Assembly: GCF_002879535.1 (NCBI RefSeq)
Contig: NZ_PNOT02000134.1
Span: 1-43,632 of the forward strand
Direction: 5' to 3'
Length of the DNA stretch: 43,632 nt
Origin: Mesorhizobium intechi
GTDB lineage: Bacteria; Pseudomonadota; Alphaproteobacteria; Rhizobiales; Rhizobiaceae
Shown: one piece after another, positions 36,602 through 43,632 of the stretch
How the letters are laid out: each line of letters starts with the position of its first letter
Numbering within the stretch: the stretch's first letter is position 1
The notes under the pieces: model-generated
Database searches by the model: none
The model's input: the letters and a program-made list of their open reading frames with translations, nothing else
What the model was told of the DNA's origin: nothing
Position numbers and translations under genes: made by a program

Positions 36602-37362
36602 GCGAACCGCTGCTGGTGCTCGACAACGTCACCAAGAACTATGGCGCGATCGAAGCGCTGAAGGGGATCAGCTTCTCCATCGGCAAGGGCGAGGTCGTGG
36701 CGTTGCTGGGCGACAACGGCGCCGGCAAATCCACGCTGGTCAAGATCATATCAGGCGGACTGGAGCCGACCTCGGGCCGCATGCTCTTCGAAGGCAAGGA
36801 GTTTCTCGCGAGGTCGCCGGCCGAGGCCAAGGCGGCGGGTATCGAAACCGTCTACCAGGACCTGTCGCTCTGCACCAATGTCGACGTGGTGGCGAATTTC
36901 TTCATGGGCCGCGAAATCACCAGGAAGGTGCTCGGCATTCCCGTGCTCGACGAGCGCGCCATGGAGGCCGTCGTCTCCAAGGCGCTGGCCAGCGCCGGCA
37001 CCCGCATTCCGTCGCTGCGCACCAAGGTCGAGCATCTCTCGGGCGGCCAGCGGCAAGCCATCGAACTCAACCGTTTTGTCCACTGGGGCGGCAAGCTGGT
37101 GCTGCTCGACGAGCCGTTCGCGGCGCTGGGCGTCGAGCAGACGCGGCGCGGTCTCGACATGATCCGCCAAGTGGCGGGCCAGGGCATCGGCGTCGTCATC
37201 ATCACCCACATCATGCAGCAGGCTTTCCAGGTCGCCGACCGGATCGTGGTGATCCGGCAAGGCGTCGTGGCGGGCGATGTCGCCAGAAACAAAACAAGTC
37301 CCGATGCGGTGATCAACATGATCACCGGGGAGACGCCTGCCGGTGCCGGACCGGCAGGCTGA
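36598..37362 (+). CDS. Sugar ABC transporter ATP-binding protein (FrcA-like)
   Basis: This is a single-domain ATPase of 254 residues, as in FrcA of Sinorhizobium rather than the duplicated RbsA. Walker A is GDNGAGKST, the signature is HLSGGQRQAIE, Walker B is LVLLDEPFAALG, and the H-loop is IITHIMQQAF. It energises sugar import together with the next two genes. The start codon overlaps the regulator stop, so it is translated with the regulator. Confidence 0.95.
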   Translation: MSEPLLVLDNVTKNYGAIEALKGISFSIGKGEVVALLGDNGAGKSTLVKIISGGLEPTSGRMLFEGKEFLARSPAEAKAAGIETVYQDLSLCTNVDVVANFFMGREITRKVLGIPVLDERAMEAVVSKALASAGTRIPSLRTKVEHLSGGQRQAIELNRFVHWGGKLVLLDEPFAALGVEQTRRGLDMIRQVAGQGIGVVIITHIMQQAFQVADRIVVIRQGVVAGDVARNKTSPDAVINMITGETPAGAGPAG

Positions 37363-37402
37363 GGGACAAAAGAGGGGTCCGGCTTAACAGGGAGCCAACG
37401 AC

Positions 37403-38443
37403 ATGAAGCGAATACTTCTTGCTGTCTTCGGCATCCTTGCACTGGCCTTTGCCACGCTCACGCCGGCATTCGCCCAGTCCAAGGGTGTCGTCTACTATCT
37501 TGTGCCGACACTGCTCGACGAATTCCAGACCGGCTCGGTGACCGCGCTGGAGCTGTTCCTCAAGCAGGCCGGTTATGAGTTCAAGTCACTGAACGCCGAC
37601 AACAAGACCGATGCCCAGCAATCGCAGATGAACGACGTCATCGCACTAAAGCCGGCGGCCATTGTCCTCGCGGCTGTCGACTTCAACGCGCTGAAACCGT
37701 CCATCGAGGCCGCCCGTGCCGCCGGTATCCCGGTGGTCGAGTTCGACCGCCAGATCACTTCGACACCATCCGACTTCACGTCAGTCGCCGGAACGGTGGA
37801 AATCGGCCATGTCGCCGCCGACCAGGCCGAAAAGCTGTTGAAGGCCAAGAACGGCTCGGTGAAGGGCAAGGTGCTGCAGGTGCTCGGCGATCCAGGCGAT
37901 CCCTACACGCTCGACATCCAGAAAGGCTTCGAAGACAAGATGAAGGCGTTTCCGGACGTCAAGATCATCTCGCTTCCGGCCATGCAGTGGGAAGCCAGCA
38001 ACGCCGGCACCATCGTCGCCGACCAGATGCTGGCCAATCCCGACATCGACCTGATCTTCAGCCATGCCGCGCACCTCTCGGTGGCCGCCGTCGCCTCGCT
38101 CGAGGCCGCCGGCAAGAAGCCGGGCGACGTCATGCTGATGAGCTCGAACGGCGCTCCGGTCGGCCTCGACCTGATCCGCAAGGGCTGGCTCAATGTCGAA
38201 GTCGAGCAGCCGCTCTACGCGCAGGCCGCCGCCGTCGCCATGTTCATGGACAAGGTGGTCAAGAAGCAAGAGATCAAGCCCGGTGAATATGACGTGATCG
38301 GCCTGAAATCGACCGTGACCAAGGAAGCCTGGGGACCGAACATAAAGATCCCCGGTGCCGCCATCACCAAGGAAAATGTCGACAACCCGGCTTTCTGGGG
38401 CAACCAGAAGCCGCCGACGGACGCCATTAAACCCGTCGAGTAG
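37403..38443 (+). CDS. Periplasmic sugar-binding protein of the ABC transporter
   Basis: The protein of 346 residues has a signal peptide ending at about residue 24 (AFA-QS) and a type I periplasmic binding fold (peripla_BP_4). [17 protein letters not shown] starts the mature domain, and [20 protein letters not shown] and PVVEFDRQI follow at the usual places for ribose/galactose-type binding proteins. Ligand not predictable. GGGAG precedes the ATG. A strong hairpin follows at 38460, which often keeps binding-protein mRNA abundant. Confidence 0.93.
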   Translation: MKRILLAVFGILALAFATLTPAFAQSKGVVYYLVPTLLDEFQTGSVTALELFLKQAGYEFKSLNADNKTDAQQSQMNDVIALKPAAIVLAAVDFNALKPSIEAARAAGIPVVEFDRQITSTPSDFTSVAGTVEIGHVAADQAEKLLKAKNGSVKGKVLQVLGDPGDPYTLDIQKGFEDKMKAFPDVKIISLPAMQWEASNAGTIVADQMLANPDIDLIFSHAAHLSVAAVASLEAAGKKPGDVMLMSSNGAPVGLDLIRKGWLNVEVEQPLYAQAAAVAMFMDKVVKKQEIKPGEYDVIGLKSTVTKEAWGPNIKIPGAAITKENVDNPAFWGNQKPPTDAIKPVE

Positions 38444-38459
38444 TCCTGTCGTACGGAGC

Positions 38460-38484
38460 GCTCCGGGCCATCGCGGTCCGGAGC
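38460..38484 (+). other. Intercistronic hairpin after the binding-protein gene
   Basis: GCTCCGGGCC, an ATCGC loop and GGTCCGGAGC form a 10-bp stem with one G-T pair, 16 bases after the binding-protein stop. There is no T-run. In ABC operons such hairpins usually protect the upstream mRNA and lower the amount of permease message. Confidence 0.55.
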
Positions 38485-38558
38485 CAATCCTTCGCAAATC
38501 GCGCCATTCGGAAGATCGAATTGATTCTTTCGGGCCATGCACAAGTCGGATCAGCCCC

Positions 38559-39554
38559 ATGAACCCCCGCACCCGCCATGCCCTGGAGCTCGTCCTCGAC
38601 AACCTCGTCTGGTTCATGCTGGTCTTCGTGCTGGTGGTGTTTTCCATCTTCATCCCGAACTATTTCCAGCTCGGAATCTTCGCCAACATCATCGAGGCTT
38701 CGAGCGTGCTCGGCGTCATGTCGATCGGCCTGGCACTGGTCATCATCGCCGGCCACATGGATCTGTCGGTCGAATCCGTCGCCGCGCTCAGCGCCATGGC
38801 GGTCGGCATCCTGTTCTGCTCATCCGGAATCGGGCTTGGCGTCCAACTGCATCCGGAATGGCTGATGGTTCCGGTGTCGCTGCTGCTGGCGCTGGCCGTG
38901 GGGTGCCTGATCGGAGCCTTCAACGGGTTCTTGGTCGTCAAGGTGAAGATGAGCGCCTTCATCATCACGCTGGCCTCCTACATCTGGGTGCGCGGCTTGG
39001 TGCTGGTGATTTCGGGCGGCCGCTCGGCGCAGGATCTTGCACCGGCGATCCGCTGGTTCGGCATCCAGCGGCTGATCGGCCTGCCGCTCACTGCCTGGAT
39101 CGCCATCGCCTGTTTCGTCGTCTTCTCGCTGATCATGGCCAAGACGCCGTTTGGCAGGCACCTGGTGATGATCGGCGGCAACGAGACGGCGACCTTCCGG
39201 GCCGGCATCCGGGTGAACCGCAACCTTATCATCGCCTTCGTGCTTGCCGGCGCCATTGCCGGCCTTGCCGGCTGGCTGCTGGCCATCCGCACCTCCGGCG
39301 CCACCGCAAATCTCGGCGTCGGCCTTCTGTTCAACGCCTTTGCCGCGGTCGTCATCGGCGGCGTCAGCCTGAAGGGCGGTGTCGGCACCCTGCCCGGCGT
39401 CTACGCCGGCGTGCTTCTCCTCTCGGCCATCAACACGGCGATCAATCTGATGGGGCTGCCGGCCAATTTCACCCAGGTCATCCACGGACTGCTGGTGCTG
39501 GCGGCGGTGCTCCTCGACGCATTCAAGCAAACCATTCGCCAGAGACTGGCATGA
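38559..39554 (+). CDS. Sugar ABC transporter permease (FrcC/RbsC-like)
   Basis: The protein of 331 residues has eight to ten membrane spans and belongs to the BPD_transp_2 (RbsC/FrcC) family. LALVIIAGHMDLSVESVAAL and the NGFLVVKVKMSAFIITLAS and GGNETATFRAGI segments are the typical conserved loops. The frame is open far upstream to 38355, but that part overlaps the binding-protein gene; MNPRTRHALELVL at 38559 fits the family start although its ribosome-binding site is weak. Confidence 0.93.
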   Translation: MNPRTRHALELVLDNLVWFMLVFVLVVFSIFIPNYFQLGIFANIIEASSVLGVMSIGLALVIIAGHMDLSVESVAALSAMAVGILFCSSGIGLGVQLHPEWLMVPVSLLLALAVGCLIGAFNGFLVVKVKMSAFIITLASYIWVRGLVLVISGGRSAQDLAPAIRWFGIQRLIGLPLTAWIAIACFVVFSLIMAKTPFGRHLVMIGGNETATFRAGIRVNRNLIIAFVLAGAIAGLAGWLLAIRTSGATANLGVGLLFNAFAAVVIGGVSLKGGVGTLPGVYAGVLLLSAINTAINLMGLPANFTQVIHGLLVLAAVLLDAFKQTIRQRLA

Positions 39555-39567
39555 CAGGACCGCTCGC

Positions 39568-40338
39568 ATGACCGAACGACTGAAAGACAAGGTGGCGCTG
39601 ATCGTCGGCGGGGCGCGCGGCATCGGCAAGGGCATCGCACTGCGCTTTGCCGAAGAAGGCGCAAGGTTGGTGCTGGCCGACAGCGAGGCGGAGGCCGGGC
39701 AAGCGACCGCCGATGAACTCGGTGTCCCCTTCATCGGCACCGACATTTCGCAAATGGCCGACGCCGAGGCCGCGGTGACATTGGCGCTGACCCATCACGG
39801 CCGGCTCGACATCATCGTACAAAATGCCGGCGTCTATCCCTGGCAATTGATCGAGAACACCAGCACCGACGACTGGGATCGCGTGATGGCCGTCAATCTG
39901 CGCGGCACCTTCAATGCCACCCGCGCAGCCCTGGTGCCGATGAAGGCGCAGCGCTCCGGACGCATGCTCTACACCTCCTCCATCACCGGGCCGCATGTCA
40001 CTAGTCCCGGCCACGGCCATTATTCGGCGACAAAGGCAGGCATCAACGGCTTCATCCGGGCAGCGGCGCTGGAGTTCTCCGGCTACGGCATCACCGTCAA
40101 CGGTGTCGAACCCGGCAACATCCTGACCGAAGCCATCCAGCAGCATCGCGGCGCCGCCTATATCAAGAACATGGAGGATTCCATCCCGCTCGGCCGGCTC
40201 GGCAGCCCGCGCGACGTCGCCAATGCCTTCCTGTTCCTCGCCTCCGACGACGCCAGCTACATCACCGGAACGACCATCGTCGTCGATGGCGGGCAATTGC
40301 TGCCCGAGGGCAAGGATTTCCGCATGGCGCCGCCCTGA
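39568..40338 (+). CDS. SDR family dehydrogenase of the sugar operon
   Basis: This classical short-chain dehydrogenase has 256 residues: glycine motif GGARGIGKGIA, QNAGVYP (NAG motif), catalytic Ser in YTSSITGP and YSATKAG (YxxxK), and the C-terminal ITGTTIVVDGGQ. Asp at about residue 38 (VLADSEAE) suggests NAD rather than NADP. It starts 13 bases after the permease, so it probably oxidises the imported sugar or its lactone/acid derivative as the first catabolic step. Resembles sugar dehydrogenases of rhizobia. Confidence 0.92.
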   Translation: MTERLKDKVALIVGGARGIGKGIALRFAEEGARLVLADSEAEAGQATADELGVPFIGTDISQMADAEAAVTLALTHHGRLDIIVQNAGVYPWQLIENTSTDDWDRVMAVNLRGTFNATRAALVPMKAQRSGRMLYTSSITGPHVTSPGHGHYSATKAGINGFIRAAALEFSGYGITVNGVEPGNILTEAIQQHRGAAYIKNMEDSIPLGRLGSPRDVANAFLFLASDDASYITGTTIVVDGGQLLPEGKDFRMAPP

Positions 40339-40432
40339 GGGCTCAGGTCTTGCGGACGACGACGCGGGAGAGATCAGCTCGGAAGAAGCGTCAGGACGCC
40401 CGCACCTTGTGACCTACAACCCCTCACCTATG

Positions 40433-40470
40433 AAAAACCCGCCACGGGAGCGACCCGCGGCGGGCTTTTT
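40433..40470 (+). terminator. Terminator of the sugar operon
   Basis: AAAAACCCGCC pairs with GGCGGGCTTTTT (outer arms CCCGCC 40438-40443 and GGCGGG 40459-40464), with an inner CGGG/CCCG stem. T-run on the plus strand and A-run on the left, so it can also end the convergent pyrophosphatase-like gene. It lies about 95 bases after the SDR stop. Confidence 0.85.
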
Positions 40471-40571
40471 GGAGTGGCTACATCCCGGGGGGAATCGACC
40501 GCTGCTGGTTGCATTGTGCACCGCGTGACCATCTCAGCCTATGGTGTGATCGCGGAAGGCAGGGCCAGCCA

Positions 40572-41108
40572 TCACCTGTTGTTGCGCCGAAAAGCCCTCG
40601 CACCCTTGCCGAGCGACCTGGCAGCCTTCTCGGCGTCCTGCCAGCCTTTCAGCTTGATCGTCTTGCCCGTGCCAAGCACAGAGGACAAAAAGAACTGCTC
40701 GATCTCCTGGCGCAAATCCTGCGGCAAATGGTCGGCAGCCACGGGCTTGTCCGGCGCATCCTCCTTGCGCGGGCAGAAAATATAACGATCGTTGCGGATG
40801 ACCGCCCCATGAGGGTCTTTCTGCTTCACCCGCAATGCACCGAGCAGATCGCATTTGATGACCACGCCGGGCGCCGTGGCGGCCTGGTGGATCACCATCC
40901 CGTCGAGCGGATCGCCATCCTCCCCGACGGTCGAAGGGACGAACCCCCAATCGTATGGGTATGTGTTGCCGACCGGCAGCGGTCTTGAATATTGAAAGAC
41001 GCCCGTCTTGGGGTCGTAGGCAAGCTTGGCGGCTGCGCCGCGCGGCGTTTCGACGACCACGCGAAAAAGGTTCCGCGACTTCGTAGGGAGTTTCAGAAAG
41101 TTTGTCAT
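40572..41108 (-). CDS. Family I inorganic pyrophosphatase-like protein, active site incomplete
   Basis: The protein of 178 residues is clearly homologous to soluble family I pyrophosphatase: VVVETPRGAAAKLAYD, TYPYDWGFVPST and GEDGDPLDGMV keep the fold and the DGDPxD metal motif. Aligned by eye with the E. coli enzyme, Glu31 is Ala, Tyr55 is Trp, Asp97 and Asp102 are Gln and Gly, Lys104 is Val, and Tyr141-Lys142 are Ser-Val. So it probably has little or altered phosphatase activity. The ATG at 41108 is the family start; the frame is open to 41216. Stands alone. Confidence 0.82.
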   Translation of the reverse strand: MTNFLKLPTKSRNLFRVVVETPRGAAAKLAYDPKTGVFQYSRPLPVGNTYPYDWGFVPSTVGEDGDPLDGMVIHQAATAPGVVIKCDLLGALRVKQKDPHGAVIRNDRYIFCPRKEDAPDKPVAADHLPQDLRQEIEQFFLSSVLGTGKTIKLKGWQDAEKAARSLGKGARAFRRNNR

Positions 41109-41238
41109 GGCTCGTGCATCCAGTGCCCAGATCGCAGTAGCACGCGCGAACAGGCAAAAGGTTCCCGCGTGGTCAACCGATGAACGGAACCTGGAGCCGA
41201 TACGAATGTTCAACATTGGCGTGGAAAGGGAGAGTGTG

Positions 41239-41448
41239 ATGGCTAAGGTTTCGCCGCATCCCCTGAAGGGGACCGGCTATGTGATCTCGACGATCAGCGT
41301 GATTTTGCTGGCGGTGGTCAGCTGGAAAAGTGCCTCGCAAGACCCGGTGCTTGCGGCATGCCTGTTGGGCGGCGCCGCGACATCGATTGCGGGCATGTGC
41401 TGCCGCTGGGCATCCTATGCTATCGAAAAGCGGCAGAACAAAATGTAG
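41239..41448 (+). CDS. Small two-helix membrane protein
   Basis: The protein of 69 residues starts MAKVSPHPLKGTGYVISTI. It has two hydrophobic segments (about 10-29 and 33-55) around a short polar turn, a Cys-Cys pair in GMCCRWASYA, and a basic tail. AAAGGGAGAG lies just before the ATG at 41239, a good ribosome-binding site. No known family recognised. It is divergent from the pyrophosphatase-like gene. The Cys-Cys pair and conserved-looking turn are the only distinctive features. Confidence 0.55.
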   Translation: MAKVSPHPLKGTGYVISTISVILLAVVSWKSASQDPVLAACLLGGAATSIAGMCCRWASYAIEKRQNKM

Positions 41449-41564
41449 CGCGCCGGCCTTGTCCAGTCGATGTGGCGCAGCCTTGCCCCTGATTGCGCGC
41501 CGCGCAAACAAGGGAATGTCCTGTCTCCGGACGGGCCAAATCGCATTTTCAAGACAACGTGGAA

Positions 41565-41640
<76 letters not shown>

Positions 41641-41786
41641 GCTCCGGCGCGGACCTTTAAGCGGTCGGGACCGGCTTCGCAAGGCCAAATGAACAGCTGG
41701 CGCCCTGTCCGCGGGCCCGATTTGCGAACAAAACGCCGGCTGTCAAAAAACCTTCTCCAGTTTGTTGTTATGATGGTTTGGTGCGC

Positions 41787-41815
41787 TTGACACCCGATGG
41801 CGAACCCCTTATCCA
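41787..41815 (+). promoter_or_regulatory. Promoter of tRNA-Asp
   Basis: TTGACA at 41787-41792 (CTTGAC in the rhizobial form) and TATCCA at 41810-41815 are 17 bases apart and lie 42 bases before the tRNA, right for a stable RNA promoter. Confidence 0.6.
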
Positions 41816-41857
41816 GCGCCCCAACGACGAACACGGCTGACACGTGCTCGTCAATGC

Positions 41858-41934
41858 GCGGGTGTAGCTCAGTTGGTTAGAGTGCCGGCCTGTCACGCCG
41901 GAGGTCGCGGGTTCGAGCCCCGTCACTCGCGCCA
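41858..41934 (+). tRNA. tRNA-Asp (anticodon GTC)
   Basis: The acceptor arms GCGGGTG and CACTCGC pair with one G-T pair; D-arm GCTCAGTTGGTTAGAGTGC; anticodon stem CCGGC/GCCGG around CTGTCAC (anticodon GTC); T-arm GGTTCGAGCC. CCA is encoded at 41932-41934. Length 77 with CCA. Confidence 0.98.
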
Positions 41935-41972
41935 TTTCCCTCAAGGATCGCGATCCTTGGCACAGGGAAATG
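41933..41972. other. Long palindrome directly after tRNA-Asp
   Basis: CATTTCCCT (41933-41941) pairs with AGGGAAATG (41964-41972), enclosing the perfect palindrome CAAGGATCG/CGATCCTTG (41942-41959) and a four-base bulge. It begins inside the CCA end. It may serve in 3' processing or termination of the tRNA; there is no T-run. I support no gene in 41973-42294. Confidence 0.5.
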
Positions 41973-42306
41973 CCGACATGAATTGTCAGAATCCACTTTC
42001 AGAAATGAAGTGCCAGGACGGGCCTTTGTACCCTGTCGCCGTCGATGATCGTTCGTCGCCGCCGTGCGAATCGTTCGCGGCAGACTGTTTCGCAGCCGGC
42101 CTTAAAATTCAGACACGCCCGCGCGGCGATCTGGCAAACGCAACGCCAGTCCAATAGGCTGAAAAGCAGCTCCTGGAACGAGTCGGGCTCGAGCGGCGTT
42201 TGACGTTGCGAATCCCACTTGCGGATTTGCCCACAAAGCGCTGGATTCATTTCGCAGGTAGCGGAGTTGCATTAGTAGGCTGCCTGAACGGCATGGAGGA
42301 CTTATC

Positions 42307-42822
42307 GTGTCAATCGCACCAAAAATTCCTATGCGCACACTATTCACGCTCATGTACCTTGGCGGCGCGACGACGGTCGCCACCGCGCTTTTCCCGGAGA
42401 CCGCGTCGGCCGACCGGTTGCAGCAATGCGCGCGCGAGGGCGGAATCTGCCGTCTGCCATATCCCGCCGAAGTGGTCTACGGCGCCCGGGGCCGCACGAC
42501 CTCGCGCTATTTCGAGCGAGACGCGGTGCCGTGTTCAAATCGCGTTTTTGGCGACCCGGCGCCGGGCATCCCAAAGTCGTGTTTCATCGTGATGCGCGGC
42601 CGGGACCAGTCGAATGACAATTACGACGAACCCCGTCGCGAGAGATGGGCAGTCTGTGCCGATGAAGGCGATTACTGCGATTTCTATGGCCGCAAGGTGG
42701 TCAGGTACGGGGCACGCGGCCAATTCACGCAGGACGTGTTCCGCAACGGCGTCCAATGCGACAATGATACGTTCGGCGATCCCGCTCCCGGTCGTGAAAA
42801 GCGCTGCTACGTCAGGCAATAG
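42307..42822 (+). CDS. Secreted protein with two copies of a four-cysteine YGARG/FGDPAPG module
   Basis: The protein of 171 residues starts with GTG at 42307, fixed by GGAGGA six bases upstream. Signal peptide with hydrophobic core at about 10-30, probable cleavage after SA-DR or nearby. Mature part is two tandem modules: residues 41-92 and 117-167. Each has Cys-x6-Cys, a YGARG motif, a third Cys, FGDPAPG and a last Cys; spacings are 7, 28, 16 and 7, 27, 16. They are joined by a charged linker (RGRDQSNDNYDEPRRER). Disulfide-bonded periplasmic or extracellular protein is likely; function unknown. Confidence 0.75.
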   Translation: MSIAPKIPMRTLFTLMYLGGATTVATALFPETASADRLQQCAREGGICRLPYPAEVVYGARGRTTSRYFERDAVPCSNRVFGDPAPGIPKSCFIVMRGRDQSNDNYDEPRRERWAVCADEGDYCDFYGRKVVRYGARGQFTQDVFRNGVQCDNDTFGDPAPGREKRCYVRQ

Positions 42823-42990
42823 CTGATCGGGCTATCGCTGGATGGACATCCAGGGCAGTTTGTCGTTTCACGGACGCGGCGAACTGCCCTCGCTCTTTGT
42901 TTGCCGCAATTCCCAGGGGAAAGCGCTACGCACTTTTCATAGGGTTACCCTGGGATTGGAACAGCCTATGGTGCGGCTGGCCGGCGTGCC

Positions 42991-43632
42991 TCACCCCTTC
43001 GCCAGGAGTGCCTCGACCTCTTGCAGCGTCGGCATCGACGGGGCGGTGCCGGGTCGCGTCACCGAGATGCCGGCGACGGCGCAGGCGAAGCGCACCGCCT
43101 GCAGCGGCTCCACGCCTCGCGACAGCGCCGCGGCGAAGCCGCCGTTGAAGGCATCGCCAGCGCCGGTGGTTTCGACCACCGGCCCGGCGCTGATGGCGGG
43201 GACATGCTCGGAGCGTTCCTTCGAGTGCAGCAGCGCGCCCTTGTCGCCCAGCGTGACGATGACGGTGCCGACCCCCTTTTCGAGCAGCTTGCCGGCGGCG
43301 GCCCGCGCCTCATCGACTGAAGTGACCTTCAGTCCGGTCAATTCCTCCGTCTCGGTCTCGTTCGGCGTGAGATAGTCGCAGAGCGCGTAGATTCGGTCGG
43401 GAAGCTTTGCCGCGGGAGCAGGGTTCAGGATGGTCGTCACCCCTGCCTCGCGCGCGATCTCCAGCGCCCGCATCGCCGCATCGATCGGCTGTTCGAGCTG
43501 GGTTACGAAGACGCCGGCACCACGAATCAACGCGGCATTGGCCTCAATATCGGCCGGCGAGATCAACATGGCCGCACCCGGGCTGACGATGATGGCGTTG
43601 TTGCCACTTCCCTCCTCGACGAAGATGTAGGC
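42991..43632 (-). CDS. rbsK: Ribokinase, 3' part (5' end outside window)
   Basis: This PfkB-family kinase phosphorylates ribose to ribose 5-phosphate in the cytosol. 213 residues are inside the window; about a third is missing at the N-terminus. TTGAGDAFNGGFAAALSRG is the PfkB signature with the catalytic Asp, TILNPAPAAKLPD and DYLTPNETETEELTG are typical ribokinase segments, and EEGSGNNAIIVSPGAA near the edge is the substrate-lid region. A ribose uptake or nucleoside operon may continue to the right. Confidence 0.9.
   Translation of the reverse strand, partial: AYIFVEEGSGNNAIIVSPGAAMLISPADIEANAALIRGAGVFVTQLEQPIDAAMRALEIAREAGVTTILNPAPAAKLPDRIYALCDYLTPNETETEELTGLKVTSVDEARAAAGKLLEKGVGTVIVTLGDKGALLHSKERSEHVPAISAGPVVETTGAGDAFNGGFAAALSRGVEPLQAVRFACAVAGISVTRPGTAPSMPTLQEVEALLAKG

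Noticed and set aside
41873..42157. 94-residue open frame starting inside tRNA-Asp
   Set aside because: The first third is tRNA and hairpin sequence; the remainder has no family match and no good ribosome-binding site.

Overview
The window reads as chromosomal DNA of an alphaproteobacterium of the order Rhizobiales, most likely Mesorhizobium or a close relative. The evidence is high GC, a suf operon in the sufS2-B-C-D-S1-X-A order, a good match to the rhizobial Irr box, a recA-alaS-(GST)-icd neighbourhood, and intergenic repeats of a kind I know from rhizobial genomes. Genus-level assignment is inference. I see no phage, insertion sequence, CRISPR array, plasmid gene or resistance gene. Most of the window is core and metabolic DNA.

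Layout. 1-98: tail of an unidentified gene. 99-416: intergenic, with a long hairpin and one copy of a dispersed repeat. 417-8249: icd, a glutathione S-transferase, a DUF2269 membrane protein, an SDR/DoxX-like fusion, alaS and recA. recA has a promoter with a LexA-like box in the spacer. 8529-10464: pseudouridine catabolism (kinase plus C-glycosidase). 10466-11377: TfoX-like and GFA-like genes. 11467-18572 (minus strand): iron-sulfur cluster assembly genes sufS2, sufB, sufC, sufD, sufS, sufX and sufA, with an Irr-type box upstream. 18814-20160: alpha/beta hydrolase and PaiB-like flavoprotein.

20173-23809 (minus strand): a four-gene set of GT2 polyprenyl-phosphate glycosyltransferase, LAB_N membrane protein, GT39/ArnT-like transferase and PAP2 phosphatase. 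Together these look like a lipid A remodelling cassette in which a phosphate is removed and a sugar (by analogy galacturonic acid) is transferred from a lipid carrier. 24085-25338: tyrS. 25345-28719: a large AsmA/YhdP-like protein. 28815-29282: a one-Cys Bcp-type peroxiredoxin. 29339-31473: a sterol desaturase-family hydroxylase coupled to a BioF2-like acyltransferase. 31780-33072: a membrane-anchored M23 peptidase. 33200-33955: a lone ABC permease. 34044-35219: a creatinase/ectoine-hydrolase-like protein.

35435-40338: a sugar-uptake operon of ROK regulator, single-domain ATPase, periplasmic binding protein, permease and SDR dehydrogenase. A 35-bp inverted repeat precedes the regulator. 40572-41108: a pyrophosphatase-like protein that seems to have lost much of its active site. 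41239-41448: a small membrane protein. Then come tRNA-Val(TAC), tRNA-Asp(GTC), a secreted protein made of two copies of an eight-cysteine YGARG/FGDPAPG module, and the 3' part of a ribokinase gene running off the right edge.

The observations I rate most worth a second look are the lipid A cassette, the degenerate pyrophosphatase, the duplicated cysteine module, the metal-ligand-free M24 protein, the SDR-DoxX/DUF2269 pair and the Irr box upstream of suf. All functional calls come from reading the sequence. No database search was run.
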